Source: Phycisphaeraceae bacterium
GTDB lineage: Bacteria > Planctomycetota > Phycisphaerae > Phycisphaerales > UBA1924
DNA length: 64,000 bases
Direction of reading: 5' to 3'
Assembly (NCBI GenBank): GCA_020639135.1
Contig: JACKHE010000001.1
Location: 124,001-188,000 of the forward strand
The notes under the pieces were generated by a model. The model was not told the origin of the DNA. It ran no database searches and saw only the letters and a program-made list of their open reading frames with translations. The translations under genes were made by a program, and so were the position numbers. Below are positions 34,653-43,377 of this stretch, one piece after another. The first letter of the stretch is position 1. Each line of letters opens with the position of its first letter.

Positions 34653-35357
34653 ACCCGAGCCGCGACCGCGACCGCCCCGCAGACCCCCGCCCGCGCCGTG
34701 GCGGCGTGGGTCGTCGTCGCCCGGGCGATCGAGTGCGCCGCGCTCTTCGCGGGCGTGCCACTGCTGATCTTCTTCCGCATCCTCAGCCTCAAGTGGATGA
34801 TGCTCGTGCTTGGGCTCTTCGGCATCGCCGTGCTCGTCTTCCTGCTGCTGGACCCAACCTTCGACCACCGATCGATGTGGCGCATGCGCGCCAGCGTCCG
34901 GGAGATGCGCCGGGCGTTGCCCGTCATGATCGCCGGGCTCATCCTGATGCTGCTGGGCACGATCGCGCACGACGAGTTCGGCTGGGGCAATCACACGTTG
35001 CTCCTGGGCATGCCCCGGAACAACACGGGCCTGTACATGGCGATCATGCTGCTCTACCCGCTCTTCAGCGTGTACCCGCAGGAGCTGATCTACCGCGCGT
35101 TCTTCTTCCACCGCTACGCCGTGCTGTTCCGAACACCGGGGCTGATGATCGCCGCCAGCGCGCTGGCCTTCGGCTGGGCGCACCTGATCTTCGAGAACGT
35201 GCTGGCCGTCGCGCTCAGCGCCGTCGGCGGCGCCCTCTTCGCGTGGACCTACCACCGCTCGAGGGCACTGAGCGCCTGCTGGCTCGAGCACTCGATCTAC
35301 GGCGACTGGCTCTTCACCGTGGGGCTGGGGTGGTATTTCTTTACGGGGAGTGTGTGA
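34650..35357 (+). CDS. CPBP-family intramembrane protease
   Basis: The 235-residue polytopic protein has the CPBP (Abi/CaaX protease) motifs in the second half: PQELIYRAFFFHRY, a variant of the EExxxR motif with Gln for the first Glu, then AFGWAHLIFEN with the catalytic His, and WLEHSIYGD. The family includes prenyl-protein proteases and bacteriocin-immunity proteins. The Q-for-E change is shared by a subset of bacterial members. The ATG at 34650 is set by the TACAAT box. Its stop abuts the stop of the next gene on the other strand. Confidence 0.85.
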   Translation: MTRAATATAPQTPARAVAAWVVVARAIECAALFAGVPLLIFFRILSLKWMMLVLGLFGIAVLVFLLLDPTFDHRSMWRMRASVREMRRALPVMIAGLILMLLGTIAHDEFGWGNHTLLLGMPRNNTGLYMAIMLLYPLFSVYPQELIYRAFFFHRYAVLFRTPGLMIAASALAFGWAHLIFENVLAVALSAVGGALFAWTYHRSRALSACWLEHSIYGDWLFTVGLGWYFFTGSV

Positions 35358-35711
35358 TCACTCTGAGCCCGAGAGGAACCGGATCGTCTCAACCACAAAC
35401 CGCCCCGGCCAATCCAGTCCAAAGACCGCTCCGAAGATCAGCAATGCGATCGCGATCACCATCACGATCAACCAGAACATTCCCTCGAAATCCCTGATCG
35501 CCCGGCTATCAACATTCACCACACGGCGTTTCCGCTCGTTCGCACGCAGGAACCACACGGCGAAGATGCCCAGTGGGACTGTCACGAACATCGCTCCGGA
35601 TCGCTGCTTCACGATCGCGAAGAAAAGCGACAACCCGATGCAGTTCAGCAGCAGCACGACCGCCAGCGTTGAGTTCGCACTCCGGGAAGTCAGGAATCGA
35701 TAATTCTTCAT
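35358..35711 (-). CDS. Small membrane protein of unknown function
   Basis: The 117-residue protein has two closely spaced N-terminal helices (STLAVVLLLNCIGLSLFFAIV, then MFVTVPLGIFAVWFL) with a basic loop NERKRR, and a third near the C-terminus (FWLIVMVIAIALLIFGAVFG). I do not recognise a family. Base composition is less GC-rich than its neighbours, which may indicate acquisition. It lies 15 bases downstream of gyrB on the same strand and could be co-transcribed. Confidence 0.6.
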   Translation of the reverse strand: MKNYRFLTSRSANSTLAVVLLLNCIGLSLFFAIVKQRSGAMFVTVPLGIFAVWFLRANERKRRVVNVDSRAIRDFEGMFWLIVMVIAIALLIFGAVFGLDWPGRFVVETIRFLSGSE

Positions 35712-35726
35712 CCTGACACCGGGGTC

Positions 35727-38444
35727 TCACACGTCCAGAGACTCCACATCGAGCGCGTGGTCCTCGATGTACTGCCGCCGCTGCTCGACGTTCTCGCCCA
35801 TCAGCTTCGCGAAGAGCTGGTCCGCCTGGCCCGCCTGGTCCCAGTTGATCCGCACCAGCGTCCGCTGCTCGGGGTCCATCGTCGTCTCCCAGAGCTGCTC
35901 CGGGTTCATCTCGCCCAGGCCCTTGAAGCGCTTGATCTCCATGCCGCGGCGGCCCACGTCGTGCAGCGCCGCGAGGATCGACGGGATGTTCTCCGCCTCG
36001 ACCAGCCGGCCCGACGGCGATGATGCTGACGATGCACTCTCCTCGTCGCCCTCCTCGCCATCGCTCTTCTTCGCGGGGCCCCGCGCGGTGGTCGTCTCCC
36101 ACGCGAACTTGGCCGGGTTCCGCTCGCCGGTCTCGGACTCGACACGGCGGAGGTCGAAATCCTCGATGTCCAGCCCCGCCTTGCCCAGCTCGGCGAAGAT
36201 CCGCGCCAGCTCCTTGTTCTCGTGCAGCTCGCGCACCGTTGCGACCGTCGCGCCGCCCTCGCGGTGGGCGCCGTCCGTCTCGTCGGCGACGTCGGCGATG
36301 CGCAGCCCCTGCTCGCGGATGATCCGCTGCGCGTGCTCCTCCGACCAGGCCAGCGCATCGCCGCCGGGCCACGCCAGGCGGTGCGTTGGCAGCGCCCCGG
36401 CGTTGTTCGGGTCGTGGGCGCGCGAGGCGAGCAGGTCCGTGAACGCGATGCCGCGACGCTGGACGATCTCGACCAGCTCTCCCAGGCGCCCGAGCGTCCG
36501 CACGACCCGCAGCAGCGCGTCGCCCTCGATCCGCGTGACCACGCGCGGCTCGTGCGTGGCGGGGTCGGTGTCGCCCAGGTCGCGCACCAGCAGCGACGAG
36601 CCCTCGAGCCCGAGCTCCGTCAGGATCCCGTTGAGGGCGGCGTCGTTGAGCACGAACCGGCTCCTGCGGTTGCGGGTGATCTGGTACAGCGGCGGCTGCG
36701 CGACGAAGATCCGGTTGCGACGGATCAGCTCCGGCATCTGCCGGAAGAAGAACGTCAGCAGCAGCGTCGAGATGTGCGAGCCGTCCACGTCGGCGTCGCA
36801 CATGATGATGATGCGCCCGTACCGGAGCCTGGCGGGGTCGAAGTCCTCGCCGATGCCGCAGCGCAGCGCCGCGATCAGCACGCGGATCTCCTCGAAGCCG
36901 AGGATCTTGTCCAGCCGCGCCTTCTCGACGTTGAGGATCTTGCCCTTGAGCGGGAGGATCGCCTGCGTCTCGACGTCGCGCCCCTGCTTGGCGGAGCCGC
37001 CGGCGGAGTCGCCCTCGACGATGAACAGCTCGGATCGCTCGACGTCGTTGGTCTTGCAGTCGGCGAGCTTGGCGGGCATCGAGCCCGACTCCAGCGCGCT
37101 CTTGCGCCGGGTGAGCTCTCTCGCCTTGCGCGCGGCCTCGCGCGCCTGCGCCGCGATGACGCCCTTGAGGCAGATCCGCCTGGCGTCGCCCGGGTTCTCC
37201 TCGAGCCAGGTCTGGAGCCGCTCGCCGACGATCGACGAGACGAACCCCTCGATGTCCGTGTTGCGCAGCTTGCCTTTGGTCTGTCCCTCGAACTGCGGGT
37301 CGGGGAGCTTGACGGAGATCACCACCGCCAGCCCCTCGCGCAGGTCGTCGCCGCTGGGGGTCGGGTCCTTCTCCTTGAGGATGCCGGCGTTCCGCGCGTA
37401 GGTGTTGAGCGTGCGCGTCAGCGCCGTCTTGAACCCGCTGACGTGCGTGCCGCCGTCAACCGTCTTGATGTTGTTGACGAAGCTCAGCAGCGTCTCGGAG
37501 TACGAGTCGTTGAACTGCATCGCCAAGTCGCAGACCAGCCCGCGCTCGCCCTCCTCGCCGCTGAGGCGGATCACCGGGGAGACCGGGTTCTTCGACTCGT
37601 TGAGGTAGTCCACGAACTCGACCACGCCCTCGCGGAAGCAGAACGTCACCTGCTTCATCTCGCCGTCGGCGCCGACGCGCTCGTCCGCGACACGGATCGT
37701 CACGCCCGGGTTGAGGTACGCCAGCTCGCGCAGCCGTGTCTCGATGATCGGGTAGTCGAACTCGGTCTGCGGGAAGATCTCCGGGTCCGGCTTGAAGACG
37801 ACCTTCGTCCCGGTGTGCTTCGCGTCGGCGCCCGTCAGCTCGCCGATGACGTGCAGCGGCGTGTCCACGACGCCCCGCTCGAAGGTGATGCTGTGGATCT
37901 TCCCGTTGCGGCAGACCTCGACCTCGACCCACTCCGAGAGCGCGTTGACGCAGGAGATGCCCACGCCGTGCAGCCCGCCCGAGACCTTGTACGCCGAGCC
38001 CTCGCCGCCGAACTTGCCGCCGGCGTGCAGCACCGTCATCACGATCTCGACCGCCGGCTTGCCGTCGAGCTGCGGGTTCTCGTGCGACATCGGGCTGACG
38101 GGGATGCCCGAGCCGTCGTCGATGATCGCGATCGAGCCGTCCGCCTGGATCGTCACGCTCACCGTCGTCGCGCGACCGGCCATCGCCTCGTCGATCGAGT
38201 TGTCCACCGCCTCGAACACGAGGTGGTGCAGGCCCGTGATCCCCGTGTCGCCGATGTACATGCCCGGACGCTTGCGCACCGCCTCCAGGCCCTCGAGCAC
38301 CGTGATCTGCTCGGCGTCGTACGCCGTGTTCGCCTTGTTCCTGGCGGCGTTCGCCGACGCCTCCACGGCGCGCTCGGAGCGCTCCTGGATGTCAACCGCG
38401 ACCGGGTTGTTGATCGATTTTTCCGGCATCGTCTGTTCGGGCAT
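35727..38444 (-). CDS. gyrB: DNA gyrase subunit B
   Basis: GyrB supplies the ATPase and TOPRIM parts of DNA gyrase. The 905-residue protein shows the GHKL ATPase motifs (VLEGLEAVRKRPGMYIGD, EAVDNSIDEAMAG, DDGSGIPV, GGLHGVGISCVNALS), the TOPRIM motifs (LFIVEGDSAGGSAKQGRD and IIMCDADVDGSHI), and the C-terminal RFKGLGEMNPEQLWETTMDP. Between TOPRIM and that tail is a region of about 200 residues like the insertion in Gram-negative GyrB, ending in an acidic Ser/Glu linker. No gyrA is nearby. The start at 38444 has weak ribosome-site support; an ATG at 38429 is an alternative. Confidence 0.96.
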   Translation of the reverse strand: MPEQTMPEKSINNPVAVDIQERSERAVEASANAARNKANTAYDAEQITVLEGLEAVRKRPGMYIGDTGITGLHHLVFEAVDNSIDEAMAGRATTVSVTIQADGSIAIIDDGSGIPVSPMSHENPQLDGKPAVEIVMTVLHAGGKFGGEGSAYKVSGGLHGVGISCVNALSEWVEVEVCRNGKIHSITFERGVVDTPLHVIGELTGADAKHTGTKVVFKPDPEIFPQTEFDYPIIETRLRELAYLNPGVTIRVADERVGADGEMKQVTFCFREGVVEFVDYLNESKNPVSPVIRLSGEEGERGLVCDLAMQFNDSYSETLLSFVNNIKTVDGGTHVSGFKTALTRTLNTYARNAGILKEKDPTPSGDDLREGLAVVISVKLPDPQFEGQTKGKLRNTDIEGFVSSIVGERLQTWLEENPGDARRICLKGVIAAQAREAARKARELTRRKSALESGSMPAKLADCKTNDVERSELFIVEGDSAGGSAKQGRDVETQAILPLKGKILNVEKARLDKILGFEEIRVLIAALRCGIGEDFDPARLRYGRIIIMCDADVDGSHISTLLLTFFFRQMPELIRRNRIFVAQPPLYQITRNRRSRFVLNDAALNGILTELGLEGSSLLVRDLGDTDPATHEPRVVTRIEGDALLRVVRTLGRLGELVEIVQRRGIAFTDLLASRAHDPNNAGALPTHRLAWPGGDALAWSEEHAQRIIREQGLRIADVADETDGAHREGGATVATVRELHENKELARIFAELGKAGLDIEDFDLRRVESETGERNPAKFAWETTTARGPAKKSDGEEGDEESASSASSPSGRLVEAENIPSILAALHDVGRRGMEIKRFKGLGEMNPEQLWETTMDPEQRTLVRINWDQAGQADQLFAKLMGENVEQRRQYIEDHALDVESLDV

Positions 38445-38760
38445 CGTGGGTGGTTGCGGTCGATCGGGGGCGTCAACCGTCCTGCAGGCCGGGCATGCGC
38501 GGGCGCTCGGTGCGCCCCGCGGGTCGGTGTTCGCCCCGCGATTGGAACGCCGGGGAGGTGCGGAGCGCGAGCGCTCCGGAGCGGGGTGAAGGCGCGGCCT
38601 GTGCAGCGCCGTTTCGGCAATCGGACAACAGCGGATATTCTAGCCGATCCGCCCGTTTCAGGCCGGATTCCGGCGCGAAATCACACCCTCAAAATCGGCG
38701 TTTTCGAGCCCCGGAGCCCTGTTTTTCACCGCCCGGGCCGAGCCCCGGCCCGGGGCCCCT
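38445..38760. other. Intergenic region upstream of gyrB
   Basis: About 315 bases. It holds a palindrome (GGAGCGC at 38562-38568 and GCGCTCC at 38571-38577) in the gyrB leader, a TAGAAT hexamer on the minus strand near 38636-38641 that could be the gyrB -10 box, and a GC-rich hairpin just after the transpeptidase stop (about 38731-38756). No credible ORF is present. Confidence 0.4.
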
Positions 38761-40041
38761 TCACGGCGTGATTTCGACCCGGCTGACGCCCTCGATCAGC
38801 AGCTCGTACACGAGCGCCACGTCGTCGTCGCCGAGCCGGATGCAGCCCATCGAGGCCTGCCTCCCGATCGACCCGGGATCGATCGTCCCGTGGATGCCGA
38901 AGCCGTTGAGGGGCTTCGTGCGCTCGTCGATCCCCTCGATGCCGATCCACCGCTCACCGATCGGGTTCTTCGGGTCGTTCGCCTCGAACGCCTCCCCGGT
39001 GCGCGGGTTCACCCACCTCGGGTTCACCAGCTTCGAGTCGGGCCGGACGATCCACGACCCCACCGGGGTCGAGTCGTTCTCCCCCAGCCCCACCGGGAAC
39101 GATGCGACATACATCAGCTCCGACGACTCGCCCATGTACAGGTCCATGCGGTACGCGCTCTTGCTGATCACCGCGTGGAAGGGCCCCGCGACCGTCTTGA
39201 TCTGCTGCCCCACGCGGACCCGCGTCGGGTCCGAGATCCCGTTGATCCGCTGCAGGAACCGCCAGTTGACGTTCAGCCCCAGCTTCCGCGGCAGCTTCGA
39301 CAGCGCATCGCCGGGCTCGATCGCGTACCGCTTGGCGAACGGGTCGTCCTCGTTGATCGTCGGGCTGAACAGCAGCGTGTCGTTGAGCTCGGTGATCCGC
39401 CCGCGCAGCAGCGCCTGCGTCGCCGCGTCGGCGCCGGGGTCGAACAGCGCCTTGTTGTAGAGCGCCCGCGCCTCGACCAGGCGGTTCCGCGAAACCGCCG
39501 ATTCCGCCCTGCTGATCATCGAGGCGATCGCGGGCCCCGCCTGACCGGCGCTGGCCGGCGCCTCGACGACCGGATCCTCCCCGGGCGTGTACGCGCCCGG
39601 CGCTTCGCGCTGCGCACGATCGATCGCGTCCGCCACGCTCGCGCCGGGGTCCATCGACTCGCCCATCGTGATCACGCTGATCGGCTCGTGCGCCGGGGCG
39701 CCGACGGCGCCCCGCGGAGGCTCGGTCCGCGCCGCGATGGTCGGCTCGGGCATCGCCCCGAGCCGCTGCGACGCCGCGCGCGGGCCGCCGTTCGTCGCCT
39801 GCGCGCGATCAGCCGCCGGATCCTGCTGCGGCGTCTCCTCGGAGGCGATCGTCGCCTTGGGGCTGGCCCCCGGGTCGCGCAACACCAGCCACCAGAACCC
39901 GGCCAGGATGACCAGGATCACGATGGTGAAGTTCCGCCGCCGGACCCTCGCCTTGCGCCGCCGGAACCGGCCCAGCCCGCCCTGATTGCTCGAGGTGCGC
40001 CGCGCCGAACTCGATCTCGCTGTCTGGGACGCCAACGCCAT
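38761..40041 (-). CDS. L,D-transpeptidase with LysM domain
   Basis: The 426-residue protein is membrane-anchored by a single helix (about 38-54: FTIVILVILAGFWWLVL) after a basic N-terminus. A long Ala/Pro linker and a helical region precede a LysM-like peptidoglycan-binding segment (KRYAIEPGDALSKLPRKLGLN, about 245-290). The YkuD catalytic domain follows with HGTIDPGSIG (His384) and SMGCIRL (Cys400), the nucleophile that forms 3-3 cross-links or attaches proteins to peptidoglycan. GGAGG precedes the ATG. It supports a peptidoglycan-containing envelope, with murJ and the amidase nearby. Confidence 0.93.
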   Translation of the reverse strand: MALASQTARSSSARRTSSNQGGLGRFRRRKARVRRRNFTIVILVILAGFWWLVLRDPGASPKATIASEETPQQDPAADRAQATNGGPRAASQRLGAMPEPTIAARTEPPRGAVGAPAHEPISVITMGESMDPGASVADAIDRAQREAPGAYTPGEDPVVEAPASAGQAGPAIASMISRAESAVSRNRLVEARALYNKALFDPGADAATQALLRGRITELNDTLLFSPTINEDDPFAKRYAIEPGDALSKLPRKLGLNVNWRFLQRINGISDPTRVRVGQQIKTVAGPFHAVISKSAYRMDLYMGESSELMYVASFPVGLGENDSTPVGSWIVRPDSKLVNPRWVNPRTGEAFEANDPKNPIGERWIGIEGIDERTKPLNGFGIHGTIDPGSIGRQASMGCIRLGDDDVALVYELLIEGVSRVEITP

Positions 40042-40119
40042 CGCCCTGTGCCTCCGTGTCCGATCGACACCGGCGTCGCTCCATCTCTCGCGCCGGGGCC
40101 GTGCTCCTGTGGTCGTTTG

Positions 40120-40716
40120 CTACCGCTTCATCGGCCAGATGATCCGCTCCTCCGTGACGATCGCACCGACGCGCACGTCGTGGTCGTCCGCCGGGACGGC
40201 GTCCAGAACCTGCGCCTCGAAGCACACGCCGACAGCCAGAATCCCCTCCATCAGGTCATTTCTGGCCAGGAACCGATCGTAACACCCCGCGCCCCGCCCC
40301 ACACGCCGCCCCGCCTCATCGAACGCAACACCGGGTGTCAGCACGACATCGATCGTTCCGGGGGAAATCCGGGCCGCGCCGGCGATCGGCTCACGGATGC
40401 CGTGCCGGCGGATCTCGACGCCAGTGCGCAGGTCCCCGATCGCCATCGGCGTCATGTCCCAGGTCTGCCAATCCACACGGGGTCCACACACCGTCAACCC
40501 CTGCTTGATCCGCCACGAGATGAAGCAGTCCACGCCCGCTTCCTCGCGCGTCGGCAGGTACACCATCACGCACGCCGCGTCGCGCGTCGCCGGCCACTCG
40601 ATCAGCCTCTTGCAGATCGCCGATGACCACGCGCGGCGCCGGTCCGCATCGGCGCCCGCCAGCCGCTCCCGCACGAGGGTCCGGACGCTCCGCTTGTCCT
40701 GTGGTGTCCCGTTCAT
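40120..40716 (-). CDS. 5-formyltetrahydrofolate cyclo-ligase
   Basis: The 198-residue enzyme converts 5-formyl-THF to 5,10-methenyl-THF with ATP. The family signature is GRRVGRGAGCYDRFL near residues 145-160, with an upstream VMVYLPTREEAGVD and VVLTPGVAFDEAG. Its ATG overlaps the bioD stop as ATGA, so it is translationally coupled to bioD. One-carbon metabolism also links it to glyA about 1.3 kb away on the same strand, though trmL and its own strand lie between. Confidence 0.92.
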   Translation of the reverse strand: MNGTPQDKRSVRTLVRERLAGADADRRRAWSSAICKRLIEWPATRDAACVMVYLPTREEAGVDCFISWRIKQGLTVCGPRVDWQTWDMTPMAIGDLRTGVEIRRHGIREPIAGAARISPGTIDVVLTPGVAFDEAGRRVGRGAGCYDRFLARNDLMEGILAVGVCFEAQVLDAVPADDHDVRVGAIVTEERIIWPMKR

Positions 40717-41507
40717 CGCGCCGCCTTGCAGAGAGATCCGAAATCCGTCGCGTCGATCGCCGCGCGCAGGTCGGGGTGGATCGCGCGAACGTCCCACGGG
40801 CGATCGCCCCAGGGGACCGCCGCCAGCACGCCCGCGCCGGTCTGCAGCGTCAGCCAGCGGAGGTTGTCCTGCATCGATTCGTCGTCGGACTCGTGCTCGT
40901 AGCCGTTGACGACCAGACCCGAGATCCGCAGCCGCCTCGACCGCAGCGCCTCGCACGTCAGCGCCGTGTGGTTGAGCGTCCCCAGCCCGGCCCGGCACAC
41001 CACGACCACCGGGTAGCCGATCCGCTCCATCAGATCCAGCGCCGTCGTCAGCTTCCCGCTCCCGCTCGGCGGCGCATCGATCGGCGCCAGCGCACCGCCG
41101 ACGCCCTCGACGATGATCCGCTCACACCCCTCGTCGAGCCGCCCCAGCGCATGATCGATCGCCGTCCAATCGAGCCGGGCGTTCTCGCGCTCCAGCGCCA
41201 TCCCCGGCGCGATCGGCGCGCGGAACCGCACCGGGTTGACCACGCCCAGATCCCCCACCGCCGGGTCGAAGTCCGCCGCGTGCGCGAGCTGCTCCGCGTC
41301 CTCGCTGACCAGCCCCTCCCGCTCGTGGCGGCACCCCGACGCGATCGGCTTGAACACCCCGATCCGCGCCGAGGGGCTCCGCCTGCGGAGCTGGTCCGCG
41401 ACGCAGCAGGCGATCACCGTCTTGCCCACCCCGGTGTCCGTCCCCGTGATGAACAGCCCCGGCGTGCGGGGCTTGCGCAGCAGGATCGTGTCGTCGGGCA
41501 CGGGCAT
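40713..41507 (-). CDS. bioD: Dethiobiotin synthetase
   Basis: BioD carboxylates 7,8-diaminopelargonic acid to dethiobiotin with ATP. The 264-residue protein has the P-loop FITGTDTGVGKT (about 20-30), the Lys-containing FKPIASGC strand, and VEGVGGALAPI, all typical. It is about 30 residues longer than usual, mainly at the N-terminus and in the region before PVVVVCRAGLGTLNH. No other bio genes are present, so biotin synthesis genes must lie elsewhere or the pathway be scattered. It is divergent from trmL with about 20 bases between start codons. Confidence 0.94.
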   Translation of the reverse strand: MPVPDDTILLRKPRTPGLFITGTDTGVGKTVIACCVADQLRRRSPSARIGVFKPIASGCRHEREGLVSEDAEQLAHAADFDPAVGDLGVVNPVRFRAPIAPGMALERENARLDWTAIDHALGRLDEGCERIIVEGVGGALAPIDAPPSGSGKLTTALDLMERIGYPVVVVCRAGLGTLNHTALTCEALRSRRLRISGLVVNGYEHESDDESMQDNLRWLTLQTGAGVLAAVPWGDRPWDVRAIHPDLRAAIDATDFGSLCKAAR

Positions 41508-41517
41508 GCGGACAGCG

Positions 41518-41532
41518 TATCCTCAACCGGTG
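41518..41532 (+). promoter_or_regulatory. Leaderless promoter of trmL
   Basis: TATCCT at 41518-41523, 6 bases, then GTG at 41530. On the opposite strand a weaker TACGCT (plus 41514-41519) lies 6 bases before the bioD ATG, so two divergent leaderless promoters would overlap by two bases. Confidence 0.55.
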
Positions 41533-42000
41533 GCCGATCCCAGATTCCATGTCGTCCTGCACGAGCCGGAGATCCCCAACAACACCGGCGCGATCGGGCG
41601 CACCTGCGTCGCCACCGGCTGCGCGCTGCATCTCATCCGCCCCCTGGCGTTCGACACCGACGTCAAGGCGCTCCGCCGCGCCGGCCTCGATTACTGGCCG
41701 CGCCTGGCGCCGAGCGAGCACGAGAGTTGGGACGCGTACCTCGAAGCGACCGGCGTCCGCGAGGACCGGCTCTGGCTCTACACCACGAAGACGGAGCGGC
41801 CGCACTGGGAGGCGACATTTCGCATGGGCGACCACCTCGTCTTCGGCAAGGAGACCGCGGGCCTGCCCGACTCGATCCTGGACCGGTACGCCGACCGCCT
41901 CGTCACGCTGCCGATGGTCCCGACAGAGAGGTCACTCAACCTCGCCAACGCCGCCTGCGCCGCGGTGTACGAGGGATTGCGGCAGCTCGCCTGCCGCTGA
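41530..42000 (+). CDS. trmL: tRNA (cytidine/uridine-34 2'-O) methyltransferase
   Basis: The 156-residue SPOUT enzyme methylates the wobble ribose of tRNA-Leu isoacceptors. Landmarks are VVLHEPEIPNNTGAIGRTC at the N-terminus and the knotted SAM-binding region VFGKETAGLPDSIL and PMVPTERSLNLANAACAAVYE. Length is exactly that of TrmL/CspR. The GTG at 41530 is chosen because it begins the conserved region and follows a -10-like box. It faces glyA tail to tail, with stops 3 bases apart. Confidence 0.94.
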   Translation: MADPRFHVVLHEPEIPNNTGAIGRTCVATGCALHLIRPLAFDTDVKALRRAGLDYWPRLAPSEHESWDAYLEATGVREDRLWLYTTKTERPHWEATFRMGDHLVFGKETAGLPDSILDRYADRLVTLPMVPTERSLNLANAACAAVYEGLRQLACR

Positions 42001-42003
42001 GGC

Positions 42004-43323
42004 TCACGCGCCGACCGTCGCCGCCGCGCCGGGCATCGGGAACCTCGCGCAGAGGTCCTGCACTTCGCCTCGCACTTTTTCGATCGTCTTCCCGTCGCCC
42101 CTGCTCCCCAGCACGTCGTTGATCCACGAGGCGATCCGGACCATCTCGGCCTTGCCGAAGCCCCGCGACGTCGTCGCCGGCGCGCCCAGGCGCAGGCCGC
42201 TCGTCACCCTGGGCGGCCTCGGGTCGTTCGGGATGCCGTTCTTGTTCGTGATGATCCCCGCCGCCTCCAGCCACGCCTCCGCGTCGGCGCCGGTGAGCTC
42301 CGCATCGCGCGCGCCCAGGTCCACGAGCATGAGGTGGTTGTCCGTGCCCCCGCTGGTGATGCGGAAACCGCGCTCGGTCAGCGCCCCCGCCAGCGTTCGG
42401 GCGTTGGCGACGACCCTCTCGCAGTACGCCTTGAACTCGGGCCGCAGCGCCTCGCCGAACGCCACCGCCTTGGCCGCGATGATGTGCATCAGGGGCCCGC
42501 CCTGCGCGCCCGGGAAGAGCGCCCGGTCGATCTTCTTCGCGATCTCCTCGTCGTCGCAGAGGATCAGCCCGCCCCGCGGCCCGCGCAGCGTCTTGTGCGT
42601 CGTCGTCGTGACCACGTGCGCGTGCGGGAAGGGCGAGGGATGCACGCCGGACGCCACGAGCCCCGCGATGTGCGCGATGTCCGCCATCAGGACGGCGCCC
42701 ACCTCGTCGGCGATCGCGCGGAACCTGGCGAAGTCGATCACCCGCGGGTACGCCGAGTACCCGCACAGGAGCATCTTCGGCCTGTGCTCCAGGCACACCC
42801 GACGCACCGCGTCGTAGTCGATCGTCTCGAACGCCGGCGACGCCGGGTCCTTGACGAGCGGGTAGTGCACCGGCTTGTAGAACACCCCGGAGAAGTTGAT
42901 CTTCATCCCGTGCGAGAGGTGCCCCCCGTCGCTCAATACCAGCGACGCGAACGTGTCGCCGGGCGCCATCATCGCCATGAACGCCGCGGTGTTCGCCTGC
43001 GCGCCCGAATGGGGCTGGACGTTGGCGAACGAACACCCGAAGAGCGCCTTCGCCCGCTCGCGCGCCAGGTCCTCGACCCGGTCGTGGAACTCGCAGCCCC
43101 CGTAGTAGCGCTTGCCTGGGTACCCCTCGGCGTACTTGTTCGTCAGGCACGAGCCCATCGCGTGCATCACCGCCGGCGAGACGTGGTTCTCCGAGGCGAT
43201 CAGCTCGATCGTCCGCTCCTGCCGGTCCCGCTCGAGCGCGATCAGCTCCGCGGTCTCGGGGTCCTGGGCGCGGATGAGCTCGAGCACGGCGTCGGTGATG
43301 GGGTCGTGGGAGTCGGTTGCCAT
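42004..43323 (-). CDS. glyA: Serine hydroxymethyltransferase
   Basis: This PLP enzyme interconverts serine and glycine while loading THF with a one-carbon unit. The 439-residue protein has the conserved LIASENHVSP, the Tyr-containing NKYAEGYPGKRYYGG, and TTTTHKTLRGPRGG with PLP-binding Lys244. GGAG lies before the ATG. On the minus strand TAGAAT at plus 43372-43377 would be its -10 box, giving a leader of about 40 bases. It belongs to the same one-carbon theme as the cyclo-ligase at 40120. Confidence 0.97.
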   Translation of the reverse strand: MATDSHDPITDAVLELIRAQDPETAELIALERDRQERTIELIASENHVSPAVMHAMGSCLTNKYAEGYPGKRYYGGCEFHDRVEDLARERAKALFGCSFANVQPHSGAQANTAAFMAMMAPGDTFASLVLSDGGHLSHGMKINFSGVFYKPVHYPLVKDPASPAFETIDYDAVRRVCLEHRPKMLLCGYSAYPRVIDFARFRAIADEVGAVLMADIAHIAGLVASGVHPSPFPHAHVVTTTTHKTLRGPRGGLILCDDEEIAKKIDRALFPGAQGGPLMHIIAAKAVAFGEALRPEFKAYCERVVANARTLAGALTERGFRITSGGTDNHLMLVDLGARDAELTGADAEAWLEAAGIITNKNGIPNDPRPPRVTSGLRLGAPATTSRGFGKAEMVRIASWINDVLGSRGDGKTIEKVRGEVQDLCARFPMPGAAATVGA

Positions 43324-43371
43324 GAGAACTCCGAGGGCGGTGTGGATCGGGGATGGTGTGCCGGACGGTCG

Positions 43372-43377
43372 ATTCTA
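43372..43377 (-). promoter_or_regulatory. Candidate glyA -10 box
   Basis: TAGAAT on the minus strand about 50 bases before the glyA ATG. It overlaps the stop of the upstream zinc-ribbon gene. No clear -35. Confidence 0.4.

Noticed and set aside
35350..35703. Plus-strand frame opposite the small gene after gyrB
   Set aside because: The minus-strand frame has ordered membrane helices; the plus-strand translation is Ser/Thr/Arg-rich without pattern.
38731..38756. GC-rich hairpin after the L,D-transpeptidase as terminator
   Set aside because: On the transcribed (minus) strand it is followed by A residues, not T.
36222..38771. Long plus-strand frame opposite gyrB
   Set aside because: Shadow of gyrB, which is complete with all motifs.
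43324..43377. Riboswitch in the glyA leader
   Set aside because: The leader is only about 40 bases and shows no glycine or SAM aptamer core.
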